Shown here piece by piece: positions 35,143-42,942 of a stretch of DNA of 49,050 nucleotides. The notes under the pieces are model-generated. The model saw only the letters and a program-made list of their open reading frames with translations, was not told where the DNA came from and did not search any database. Position 1 is the stretch's first letter. Each line of letters starts with the position of its first letter. This DNA is from Pseudomonas sp. Irchel s3h14 (GTDB lineage Bacteria; Pseudomonadota; Gammaproteobacteria; Pseudomonadales; Pseudomonadaceae), in NCBI RefSeq assembly GCF_900187425.1, contig NZ_FYDJ01000032.1, positions 1-49,050 of the forward strand, in the 5' to 3' direction. The position numbers were made by a program, and so were the translations under genes.

Positions 35143-35943
35143 TCAGCCTGTGCGGTTGAGCGAGCTCATCAGAATGATCTGCTTATTCAGCAGGTCGATA
35201 TGTCGGGCCATGCTCGCAATCAGGCTATGGGCGATCTTCGGATTGCTTTGGGTCAGGCTGAGAAACTGGTCCTTGGGGATCAGCATGACAGTGCTGGGCT
35301 CGCTGGTGATCACGCTGGCGTTACGCTTCTCGCCAGTGAACACCGCCATGGCGCCAAAAATCTCGTCCTTGGGTATATCGCCGACTTTATGCCCGTCGAC
35401 AAAGGCTTCGGCGTGGCCATCAATGATGACGAATACCTGATCCGGTTCATCGCCCTGACGGATCAACACTTCGCCACTGGCCACGCGCTGAAAGCCATTG
35501 GTGTTTCGAAACTCGGGTTGTTTCAGACGCGCGACGGCGTCGGACAGCAGGGCGGACTGACCGGCCATGTATTGAAGGAACAGCTCTGAACGCTCCGGGT
35601 CGGCATAGATATGCTGAAAAACCTCGGAGCGCAGATACGGCGTCAATGCCAGCGGGCTGTCGCTGCGAAAGCGGCAACGCGGCAGCTCCGTGCCCTGGCG
35701 CAAGCCGATCAGATCTCCCTCGTGCAGATAGAACAATGCCCGATCGTCGATGCATCCATGCAGCAGGCCATTGTCCAGCACAAACAGTTGATCGCCGGGT
35801 AACAGGACGGCCAGATCATCGACGGCTGAAAATTCCAGGCTCGGTCCGCAGGGCATCAAACCTTCCAGCAGCCGGACGGGAATATGTTGCAGTCGGTTGA
35901 TCAGCGCGTCGGCGTAAGCCGGTTGTTCCCCAAGTAGGTACAT
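35143..35943 (-). CDS. cbpA: Cyclic-nucleotide-binding protein CbpA
   Basis: A 266-residue protein. The C-terminal half (about 145-240) is a cyclic-nucleotide-binding domain, with GEVLIRQGDEPDQVFVIIDG followed by a phosphate-binding cassette FGAMAVFTGEKRNASV, including the Arg that contacts the phosphate. The N-terminal part is a degenerate second cNMP-like beta-roll or unknown domain. No DNA-binding helix-turn-helix is seen, so it is not a CRP-type regulator. The P. aeruginosa equivalent next to prrF is cAMP-binding protein A. Target and partner are not known from sequence. Confidence 0.85.
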   Translation of the reverse strand: MYLLGEQPAYADALINRLQHIPVRLLEGLMPCGPSLEFSAVDDLAVLLPGDQLFVLDNGLLHGCIDDRALFYLHEGDLIGLRQGTELPRCRFRSDSPLALTPYLRSEVFQHIYADPERSELFLQYMAGQSALLSDAVARLKQPEFRNTNGFQRVASGEVLIRQGDEPDQVFVIIDGHAEAFVDGHKVGDIPKDEIFGAMAVFTGEKRNASVITSEPSTVMLIPKDQFLSLTQSNPKIAHSLIASMARHIDLLNKQIILMSSLNRTG

Positions 35944-35958
35944 GGCTGCTGCGTCCGT

Positions 35959-36234
35959 TCAGTTCTTGTGACGTGACGAGATAGCTTCCAGCTGTTTGTT
36001 CAAGGCGTCCTTGCGCTCGGCGGGAATGTCGTTCCAGTGCACATCCATCAGGGCTCCTTCAATGGCATACAACAACACCTTGGACGCCCGAAACCCGCGC
36101 GTGCGCACGGCCCGATAAGCATCCACCGCCCCCAGGCGACGCAAGTCCGAGGCGCTGTGGATGCCCACGGCATGCAGCCATTGCGCCGACGTCTTGCCAA
36201 GATTCTTCAGGTGCTGCAGTTCATCATTCATCAA
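35959..36234 (-). CDS. TfoX/Sxy C-terminal-domain protein
   Basis: A 91-residue protein matching only the C-terminal (helix-hairpin-helix-like) half of TfoX/Sxy: LKNLGKTSAQWLHAVGIHSASDLRRLGAVDAYRAVR, then VLLYAIEGALMDVHWNDIP. Full TfoX promotes natural competence with CRP, but stand-alone C-terminal domains are common and of unknown role. It lies 15 bases upstream of cbpA on the same strand, and the pairing of this domain with a cAMP-binding protein is suggestive but unproven. The start could be 36234 or 36231. Confidence 0.82.
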   Translation of the reverse strand: MMNDELQHLKNLGKTSAQWLHAVGIHSASDLRRLGAVDAYRAVRTRGFRASKVLLYAIEGALMDVHWNDIPAERKDALNKQLEAISSRHKN

Positions 36235-36476
36235 GCCTCCTTGCGACGGCCGAACGGTGCGTGGGCGAGCTTCTCAGGAGTGTAGCCATCAGTAGGAAAA
36301 GCGTGATTGTTTGGTCGGTTTCGACGCAAAAGCTTCTAAGAGGCGAAGTCCCGAAGCTGTGTGAAAGTCTGCGAGTGCGGTAGGAAGAGAGGGCGGTGGA
36401 ATCAGGTTTCCGGGCAAACCATGCCCAGCGTTCAGCGCAAAGCGGGGGCGCCGAACGGTTCAGCTAAAGGTCGCAT

Positions 36477-36821
36477 TTAGCGGGTGCGATAACGCAGGCG
36501 CGTACCGAAATTCATCGACATCAGGATCTCGTCAGCACTCAGCTCTGGCGGGAAGTAGGCGCCGGAGATCTGTGCGTGAGCAAGGCTTGCACCTTCCAGG
36601 GAGGCGTTGCGAAAGTCGATGCCGCGCAAGTCGGCGGAGCGGAAGTAGGCATCGGTAAAGTCGACGCCGTCGGCGTTCAGTTCACGTAGGTCCAGCCCCC
36701 GGAAATCGCCACCGACCATGTCGATAGGTCCGTCTTTTGGGCGCTCGTTGTTGAAACCTGTGATGTCGTCTTTGTGTAGTAACGCATAAAGCGGGGTGTC
36801 GAGAAGTTTCGGCTGGCTCAT
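36477..36821 (-). CDS. Pentapeptide-repeat protein
   Basis: A 114-residue protein. From about residue 38 to 92 it shows tandem A(D/N)LxF-type pentapeptide repeats (DFRGLDLRELNADGVDFTDAYF, RSADLRGIDFRNASLEGASL), enough for roughly two and a half turns of a right-handed beta-helix. That is too short for a Qnr-like gyrase mimic (Qnr is about 215 residues). Function is unknown. It stands between a 242-base gap that holds nothing recognisable and the fused kinase gene. Confidence 0.85.
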   Translation of the reverse strand: MSQPKLLDTPLYALLHKDDITGFNNERPKDGPIDMVGGDFRGLDLRELNADGVDFTDAYFRSADLRGIDFRNASLEGASLAHAQISGAYFPPELSADEILMSMNFGTRLRYRTR

Positions 36822-36912
36822 GTCACATCACCTGTTGGTTTTATGACGCCAGTATAGTGCCACTATTTGGCAGCCGTGAAGCTGGCGAAGGCTTCACGGC
36901 TGAAATAGTTTC

Positions 36913-38469
36913 TTACAGACCCGGCAGGCGCTGGCGAATCTGTGCAACGACTGTGTCGAGGGTTCCGCTTTCATTGGTCTGAACGCGTTTGCTGCAGAGA
37001 ATCTCTTCGGGCGTCAGGGCCTCACGAGTGGCTTGCTGGGCTTCGATTACGGCCAGGTTGGCGTCGGACGGGTCCTTTTTGTCTGCCTGACGCAGGGCCA
37101 GCCAGCTCTCGATCACCGCTTGCGGCGCATTGCAATCGAGGATCAGGAATGGCGCGCCGGTGGCTTCGGCGATTTTTGCTGCGCCGTCACGCTGGTCGCG
37201 CTTGAGGTAAGTTGCATCGATCACCACCGGGAAGCCAGCACGCAGGATCACCGCGGCAACTTCATGCAGTCGGGTGTAAGTGGCGGCGCTGGCGTCGGCG
37301 CTATAGATGCCGGCCTGAGGGTCGTTTGGCACGGTTTGCTCGCCGAACAGACGTTTGCGCTCTACATCGGAACGCAGGCGAATGGCGCCCAATGCTTCCA
37401 CCAGACGCATGGCCACGTGGCTCTTGCCGACGGCAGAAACGCCGTGGGTGATGGCCATGAAGCGCGAAGGAATGGTGCTGTAGCTTTCCGCCAGGTTGGC
37501 GTAATTGCGGTACTGACGCAGAGTGGTGGCTCGTTGCACCGGGTCGGCCTCGGCCGGCATGCTGAACAGGCTGACCTTGGCGCGAACCAGTGCACGGTAG
37601 GCTTTATAGAAGTTCAGCAACTCAAGGCCCTGGTAATCGCCGGTCAGTTCCAGGTACTGGCTGATGAAGCGGCGCGCCAGACTCTTCAGGCCACGGTCTT
37701 CCAGGTCCATCGCCAGGAAGCCGGTGTCAGCATAAACGTCGGTGAAGCGGAACGGTTCGTTGAACTCGATGCAGTCGAAGATCACGACCTTGCCGTCGAT
37801 CACGGTGGCGTTGCCCAGGTGGATGTCACCGTGGCATTCGCGGATGAAACCGTCGGCCTTGCGCTGGGCGAACAGTGGCTTGAGGCGTTCGAAGCTGCTT
37901 TCGGCCCAGGCTTGCAGCGCATCCAGTTGCAGCAGATCGGCCTTGTCGCTGAGGAACGGGCGGATCTGTTCGAAGTTCTGGCGTACGGGTGCCATCACGC
38001 TGTCCGGCGTGCCGGCTTCGTGTTCGGCAGGCACTTTCGGTGCGCTGAGGTGGAATTGGGCGATCTGCGCGGCCATCTCGTCGATGTGCGCGGTAGTCAA
38101 TTCGCCGTTGGCTTGCAGCGTGCTGAGCAGCTGGCTCTGTGGGAATTGACGCATTTTCAGTGCGTAATCGACGACCGGACCCTCGCCACCCAGTTGTGGT
38201 GCATCGGCGCTGCCGGTGATTGGCAACACTTCGAGGTACAAATCATTGGTCAGGCGCTGGTTAAGACGCAGCTCTTCCCCGCAAAAATGCTTGCGAGCGT
38301 CGAGGTTGGTGAAATCCAGGAAGCCGAAATTCACTGGCTTCTTCACTTTATAAGCAAAGGGGCCGGTAAGGATTACCCAGGAAATATGGGTTTCGATGAC
38401 CTGGAACCCGTCTACGGGATGCGGGTAGAGGGCCGGGTTTTGCAGGGCAGCGATCAGGGACTGGCTCAC
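36913..38469 (-). CDS. Fused APH-like phosphotransferase / AAA P-loop kinase
   Basis: A 518-residue protein made of two parts. Residues about 1-330 are an aminoglycoside-phosphotransferase-like fold, with the Brenner-type motif ECHGDIHLGNATVIDGKVVIFDCIEF providing catalytic Asp and metal ligands. Residues about 335-518 are a P-loop nucleotide kinase (Walker A HGVSAVGKSH, then RLRSDVERKRLFG, and a lid-like DATYLKRDQRDGAAKIA). The start is a GTG at 38469, preceded by GAAGGA. The longer frame to 38634 has no RBS. Such fusions are widespread in proteobacteria, but the substrate is unknown. Antibiotic resistance should not be assumed. Confidence 0.85.
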   Translation of the reverse strand: MSQSLIAALQNPALYPHPVDGFQVIETHISWVILTGPFAYKVKKPVNFGFLDFTNLDARKHFCGEELRLNQRLTNDLYLEVLPITGSADAPQLGGEGPVVDYALKMRQFPQSQLLSTLQANGELTTAHIDEMAAQIAQFHLSAPKVPAEHEAGTPDSVMAPVRQNFEQIRPFLSDKADLLQLDALQAWAESSFERLKPLFAQRKADGFIRECHGDIHLGNATVIDGKVVIFDCIEFNEPFRFTDVYADTGFLAMDLEDRGLKSLARRFISQYLELTGDYQGLELLNFYKAYRALVRAKVSLFSMPAEADPVQRATTLRQYRNYANLAESYSTIPSRFMAITHGVSAVGKSHVAMRLVEALGAIRLRSDVERKRLFGEQTVPNDPQAGIYSADASAATYTRLHEVAAVILRAGFPVVIDATYLKRDQRDGAAKIAEATGAPFLILDCNAPQAVIESWLALRQADKKDPSDANLAVIEAQQATREALTPEEILCSKRVQTNESGTLDTVVAQIRQRLPGL

Positions 38470-38587
38470 AGGCGATCCTTCAGAGTCTGGGGAAAATTCA
38501 CGGCCGCCATTATGGCCGCAAGTCCGCCTGACGCAAACCTCGGAGGGCTCCTGTTGAGTATGAATAAAGTGCGTATAATCCGCCGCC

Positions 38588-40912
38588 ATGACTCGTACTC
38601 GATCCCCCCGCACCCCCAAAAAACCACCTTCCAAGGGCCTGCGCCCCTGGCTGGGCTGGGCCCTTAAACTCAGTCTGGTCGGCCTTGTGGTGCTGGCCGG
38701 GTTCGCGGTTTACCTCGACGCGATCGTCCAGGAGAAGTTCTCCGGCAAGCGCTGGACCATTCCGGCCAAGGTGTACGCGCGCCCGCTGGAGCTGTTCGTC
38801 GGACAAAAGCTCAGCAAGGACGACTTTTTGACCGAACTCGATGCCTTGGGTTATCGACGCGAAAGCGTGAGCAATGGACCCGGAGCAGCGGCGGTCAGTG
38901 GCAATACCGTCGACTTGAATACCCGTGGCTTCCAGTTCTATGAAGGCATGGAGCAAGCGCAACCAGTACGGGTGCGTTTCTCTGGCGACTACGTGGCCGA
39001 ACTTTCGGCGACCAACGGGTCGAAACTCTCTGTGGTGCGGTTGGAACCGCTACTGATTGGCGGGATTTACCCGAAAAATCTCGAAGATCGCATTTTGATC
39101 AAAATTGATCAGGTCCCGCCGTATTTGCTGGAAACTCTGGTCGCTGTGGAAGACCGGGATTTCTACAGCCACTGGGGCGTGTCGCCCAAGTCGATTGCCC
39201 GAGCCGTCTATGTCAACACCTCTGGCGGTAAGATGACCCAGGGCGGCAGTACGCTGACGCAACAATTGGTCAAGAACTTCTACCTGACCAGCGAACGCAG
39301 CCTGACCCGTAAACTCACCGAAGCCATGATGGCGATGTTGCTTGAGCTGCATTACGACAAACGAGAAATTCTTGAGGCTTACCTCAATGAAGTGTTCGTA
39401 GGTCAGGATGGGCAGCGCGCGGTGCACGGTTTCGGCTTGGCAAGCCAGTTTTTCTTCGGGCAGCCGTTGTCTGAACTGAAGCTGCATCAAGTCGCGATGC
39501 TGGTGGGCATGGTCAAGGGGCCGTCCTATTACAACCCTCGTCGCAACCCTGAACGGGCGCTTGAACGGCGCAATCTCGTGCTCGATGTACTTGAGCAACA
39601 AGGTGTTGCCACCGCCGATCAGGTCGCTGCTGCGAAGAAAATGCCACTGGGTGTGACGACTCGCGGCAAGCTGGCCGACAGCTCGTTCCCGGGCTTCCTC
39701 GACCTGGTCAAGCGTCAGCTGCGCGAAGACTATCGCGACGAAGACTTGACCGAAGAAGGTCTGCGGATCTTCACCAGTTTCGACCCGATCCTGCAAATGA
39801 AAGCCGAGGCGTCGGTCAACGACACCTTCAAGAGACTCTCCGGGCGCAAGGGTTCCGATGAGGTTGAGGCTGCCATGGTCGTGACCAACCCGGAAACCGG
39901 TGAAGTCCAGGCCATGATTGGCAGTCGTCAGGCAGGTTTTGCCGGCTTCAACCGTGCGCTGGATGCTGTGCGACCGATCGGTTCTTTGATCAAACCGGCG
40001 GTTTATCTGACAGCCCTTGAGAAGCCGAGCCAGTACACCTTGACCAGTTGGCTGTCGGACGATTACTTCTCGGTCAAAGGCGCGGACGGTCAAGTCTGGA
40101 AACCGCAGAACTATGATCGCCGTTCCCATGGCACCGTATTCCTGTATCAGGGCCTGGCGCATTCCTACAACCTGTCGACCGCGCGTCTCGGGTTGGCCGT
40201 GGGCGTACCGAATGTCCTGAAGACCCTGGCGCGTCTCGGTGTGAGTCGCGAATTCCCGGCGTTCCCGTCGATGCTGCTGGGTGCTGGCGGTCTGACCCCG
40301 ATCGAAGTGGCGACCATGTACCAGACCCTGGCCAACGGTGGTTTCAATACGCCGATGCGCGGGATCCGTAGTGTATTGACCGCTGAAGGCGAACCGCTCA
40401 AGCGTTATCCGTTCCAGATTCAGCAGCGTTTCGATCCGGCCTCCATTTACCTGATCCAGAGCGCCATGCAGCGGGTCATGCGTGAAGGTACCGGTAGTTC
40501 GGTTTACAACGTGTTGCCGAAAACCCTGACCCTGGCCGGCAAGACCGGTACCAGTAACGATTCGCGGGACAGCTGGTTTGCCGGTTTCAGTCAGGACCTG
40601 CTGGCAGTGGTCTGGCTGGGGCGCGATGACAACGGCAAGACTCCGTTCACCGGCGCCACCGGTGCGCTGCAGGTCTGGACCAGTTTCATGCGCAAGGCCG
40701 ATCCGTTGCCGCTGGACATGCCGCAGCCAGACAACATTGTTCAGGCCTGGGTCGATTCGCGTACCGGACAAGGCTCTGATGCCAACTGCCCAGGTGCCGT
40801 GCAGATGCCGTATATTCGCGGCAGCGAACCGCCTCCCGGTGCCGCTTGCGGTGGCGAAAGCCCTGTTTCCGGCGAAACGGTGATGGATTGGGTCAAGGGC
40901 TGGATGAATTAA
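38588..40912 (+). CDS. mrcB: Penicillin-binding protein 1b (bifunctional)
   Basis: Class A peptidoglycan synthase of 774 residues. A short basic cytoplasmic tail and one TM helix (about 20-44) precede a UB2H-like region (about 60-150). The GT51 transglycosylase domain carries EDRDFYSHWGVSPKSIARA (catalytic Glu near 188) and GGSTLTQQLVKNFYLTSERSLTRKLTEA. The transpeptidase domain has S-L-I-K (in RPIGSLIKPAVYLTAL), SYN (HSYNLSTARLG) and KTGTSND. It lies directly upstream of lpoP, its activating lipoprotein in P. aeruginosa. No obvious promoter box is called. Confidence 0.96.
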   Translation: MTRTRSPRTPKKPPSKGLRPWLGWALKLSLVGLVVLAGFAVYLDAIVQEKFSGKRWTIPAKVYARPLELFVGQKLSKDDFLTELDALGYRRESVSNGPGAAAVSGNTVDLNTRGFQFYEGMEQAQPVRVRFSGDYVAELSATNGSKLSVVRLEPLLIGGIYPKNLEDRILIKIDQVPPYLLETLVAVEDRDFYSHWGVSPKSIARAVYVNTSGGKMTQGGSTLTQQLVKNFYLTSERSLTRKLTEAMMAMLLELHYDKREILEAYLNEVFVGQDGQRAVHGFGLASQFFFGQPLSELKLHQVAMLVGMVKGPSYYNPRRNPERALERRNLVLDVLEQQGVATADQVAAAKKMPLGVTTRGKLADSSFPGFLDLVKRQLREDYRDEDLTEEGLRIFTSFDPILQMKAEASVNDTFKRLSGRKGSDEVEAAMVVTNPETGEVQAMIGSRQAGFAGFNRALDAVRPIGSLIKPAVYLTALEKPSQYTLTSWLSDDYFSVKGADGQVWKPQNYDRRSHGTVFLYQGLAHSYNLSTARLGLAVGVPNVLKTLARLGVSREFPAFPSMLLGAGGLTPIEVATMYQTLANGGFNTPMRGIRSVLTAEGEPLKRYPFQIQQRFDPASIYLIQSAMQRVMREGTGSSVYNVLPKTLTLAGKTGTSNDSRDSWFAGFSQDLLAVVWLGRDDNGKTPFTGATGALQVWTSFMRKADPLPLDMPQPDNIVQAWVDSRTGQGSDANCPGAVQMPYIRGSEPPPGAACGGESPVSGETVMDWVKGWMN

Positions 40913-40928
40913 GCAAAGAGGGTTTCAA

Positions 40929-41663
40929 GTGAACAAGTGGTTGATTCCAGCGGTTACCGCCGTGGCTTTGCTCAGCGGTTGCTCCTCCGTACAACGCGGT
41001 TCGATTCCGGTTGTGGATTCCGGTAGCGCCGTTTCGAACAGTGAACGGGTTTCGGCGAATGGCGGTTTCCGTCAGACGACGACTAAACGTCCTGTACAAG
41101 CCCAGACCCAGGCAATCCCGCAAGGTGATACCGGCGTCGTCGTGATGGTGCCAGGTGGTGGCGCAGTGACGTCGGCACCGATCAGCACTGCGCCGATCAC
41201 GCCAGGCCCGATCACCCCGGGGCCGATCGATACTTCACCGGTTCAGTCGGCACCGATCAATCAGGGCAGCTACAGCATGCCGTCGACGCCGAGCGGGATT
41301 CCTTCGGCGAACTCCGGCGGCTTGTCTGCCGACGAGCAATTGGACGGTCCGGTTCTGGCCTTGCTGACTACCGCTCAGCAGCAACAGGCGAGCGGTGACC
41401 TCAACGGTGCTTCTTCCAGTCTCGAGCGCGCCCAGCGTGTTGCGCCGCGTGAGCCGCAAGTGCTTTATCGTCTGGCTCAGGTGCGCATGGCTCAAGGCGA
41501 TGCGCCACAAGCCGAGCAGTTTGCTCGTCGTGGCCTGACCTTCGCCAATGGTCGTCCGGCACTTCAGGCCAGCCTGTGGGAATTGATCGCTCAGGCGCGT
41601 GAGAAACAAGGTGATTCTGCTGGTGCCGCATTGGCCCGTCAAAAGGCCAAGGTTTCGCTGTGA
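40929..41663 (+). CDS. lpoP: Outer-membrane lipoprotein LpoP, PBP1b activator
   Basis: A 244-residue lipoprotein with lipobox LLSGC (Cys at residue 18). A long Pro/Thr/Ile-rich, low-complexity linker (about 70-125; repeats of API-T-P-G-P-I) could span the periplasm. The C-terminal part has tetratricopeptide-like helices (ALLTTAQQQQASGDLNGASSSLERAQRVAPREPQVLYRLAQVRMAQGDAPQAEQFARRGL). LpoP in P. aeruginosa is encoded beside mrcB and stimulates PBP1b. The gene begins 16 bases after mrcB and overlaps the YqcC gene by one base. Confidence 0.9.
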   Translation: MNKWLIPAVTAVALLSGCSSVQRGSIPVVDSGSAVSNSERVSANGGFRQTTTKRPVQAQTQAIPQGDTGVVVMVPGGGAVTSAPISTAPITPGPITPGPIDTSPVQSAPINQGSYSMPSTPSGIPSANSGGLSADEQLDGPVLALLTTAQQQQASGDLNGASSSLERAQRVAPREPQVLYRLAQVRMAQGDAPQAEQFARRGLTFANGRPALQASLWELIAQAREKQGDSAGAALARQKAKVSL

Positions 41664-41998
41664 TGGACGCGCGTTTTCCGAAGATTGCCGAACAGTTGCT
41701 ATTGATCGAGCGCGAGCTGCGGATTCAGGGTTGGTGGGACGAGGTCTCGCCCTCCGCCGAAGCGCTATCCAGTGTCGAACCCTTCTCGGTTGATACGCTG
41801 GATTTCGAGCAGTGGCTGCAATGGATCTTCCTTCCGCGGATGAAGGTGATCCTCGAGCAGGATCTGCCCTTGCCAAACGCTTCGGGAATTCAGGAGATGG
41901 CCGAAATGGTCTTCGCCGCCCGTAATGTTCAGGGCAAGGACCGGCAGTTGCAGGTGCTGCTCAAAGAGTTTGATCTACTGATCACCGCCTCCCGCTAA
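41663..41998 (+). CDS. YqcC family protein
   Basis: An all-helical protein of about 111 residues. The ATG at 41663 overlaps the lpoP stop (TGATG), and a GTG one codon earlier is possible. The motif FEQWLQWIFLPRMKVILEQDLPLP matches the YqcC family, for which no function is established. Its place behind lpoP is conserved in pseudomonads (from memory) and suggests co-expression with the PBP1b genes, but no cell-wall role is shown. Confidence 0.85.
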   Translation: MDARFPKIAEQLLLIERELRIQGWWDEVSPSAEALSSVEPFSVDTLDFEQWLQWIFLPRMKVILEQDLPLPNASGIQEMAEMVFAARNVQGKDRQLQVLLKEFDLLITASR

Positions 41999-42009
41999 CG
42001 CCGATCCTT

Positions 42010-42114
42010 TGTAGGAGCCGAGCTTGCTCGCGATGAACGATGACGCGGTGTACCTGGTACACCGCGGCGCCTGCAATCGTCGGAGCGCCGCCCGGAGCAA
42101 GCTCGGCTCCTACA
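42010..42114. repeat. REP doublet, GTAGGAGCCGAGCTTGCTCGCGA type
   Basis: Inverted arms of 20 perfect bases (42010-42029 with 42095-42114; TGTAGGAGCCGAGCTTGCTC). A nested hairpin with GCGGTGTACC and GGTACACCGC lies inside the loop. It ends just before the stop of the convergent DUF4124 gene. Confidence 0.88.
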
Positions 42115-42119
42115 GGTGT

Positions 42120-42542
42120 CTACTGGCAGTTATCCGCAATCTGTTTCTGTGCTTCGGTGATGCGATCCTGACGCTGCTGGTCGGTCAGACGGCGCATCTC
42201 GCCTTCGACATCCTCCCGTATTCGCGGATTGTTCTGCAGTTGAGCCAGGTTCGTTCGCGCCTGCTCGCAAAATGCCTTCAGCTGGGCTTGCTGTTCGGCG
42301 ACCTGCTTTTTCACTTTATTGTCGATGGCCTGTTGATCGCCAATGGCACCGCTGCGTGGCGGCGGGGGCTGGTTGCCGGCAGGCGAGGAGGGCGTGACCA
42401 CAGTGGTGGCTTCCTGGCCTTGCGGCGGCTGGGCGTCGAAGTGGGTAACGCCCTGGGCGTCGACCCATTTGTAGATCTGAGCGGCCATGCACAAAGGGCT
42501 GATGCCAATCAGCAGGCTGACGGTCAGGAAAAACGTTCGCAT
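42120..42542 (-). CDS. DUF4124 domain exported protein
   Basis: A 140-residue protein with a signal peptide (MRTFFLTVSLLIGISPLCMAA). A DUF4124 domain follows (QIYKWVDAQGVTHFDAQPP), a short motif seen in many proteobacterial envelope proteins. A Pro-rich linker and a Gln-rich helical C-terminus (VAEQQAQLKAFCEQARTNLAQLQNNPRIREDVEGEMRRL) complete it. The ATG at 42542 is used because AAGGAA lies upstream. A longer frame begins at 42569. It faces the YqcC gene convergently, with a REP doublet between. Confidence 0.85.
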   Translation of the reverse strand: MRTFFLTVSLLIGISPLCMAAQIYKWVDAQGVTHFDAQPPQGQEATTVVTPSSPAGNQPPPPRSGAIGDQQAIDNKVKKQVAEQQAQLKAFCEQARTNLAQLQNNPRIREDVEGEMRRLTDQQRQDRITEAQKQIADNCQ

Positions 42543-42942
42543 GCCATTTCCTTGTATTGGGTTGCGCAATTGAAGCTAACACAGTTGCTGTTTAGCGGTT
42601 TTTTCTTGCTTTCTCATGTGCTTAGTTCAATAAAGCACATAGACGACTTGACTTGGAGAGGACGAAACAGAAGAATCCAAAGTCCGCTGTAGAGGGACTG
42701 CCAGAAGCAGGCCCGCTCAGCAGATCATGAGGCGCACATCCGCGCCGACCTGTTACACCCGCAACGCGTTACCTCGCGCTGGGTGGGAAAGGCCCGCAAC
42801 ACTTGGGACGATCCCAATACTTGCTCAGTCAGTGCTGACGTAGTCGGCGACCACCGTCGCTCATGCTCTGCTGAGAAGTAAACCTATTAAGACCCGTCCT
42901 CTTTTATGTGGGCGGTATTCTGGCGTTTTAGAGGTGAACAAC
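42543..42942 (+). promoter_or_regulatory. Structured leader region upstream of ilvI
   Basis: A gap of about 400 bases. It contains a weak sigma-70-like pair (TTGACT at 42648-42653, then AAGAAT near 42671), a small open frame at 42727-42843 (38 codons) and several compact hairpins: TTGGGA-CGA-TCCCAA at 42803-42817, GTCAG-TG-CTGAC at 42828-42839 and GCGAC-CACC-GTCGC near 42847-42860. The ribosome binding site GAGGTG lies just before the ilvI GTG. I do not see a run of Ile/Leu/Val codons like the E. coli ilv leader peptides. The layout allows attenuation or another RNA-based control but does not prove it. Confidence 0.5.

Noticed and set aside
36235..36476. Possible small gene or RNA between the TfoX-like and pentapeptide-repeat genes
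   Set aside because: No open frame with RBS, no terminator and no conserved motif were seen.
37033..38667. 544-codon plus-strand open frame
   Set aside because: Antisense to the fused kinase gene. It has no RBS and no domain.
39050..40771. 573-codon minus-strand open frame
   Set aside because: Antisense to mrcB, whose PBP motifs are complete.
42024..42692. 222-codon plus-strand open frame
   Set aside because: It begins inside a REP element and lies opposite the DUF4124 gene, which has a signal peptide and RBS.
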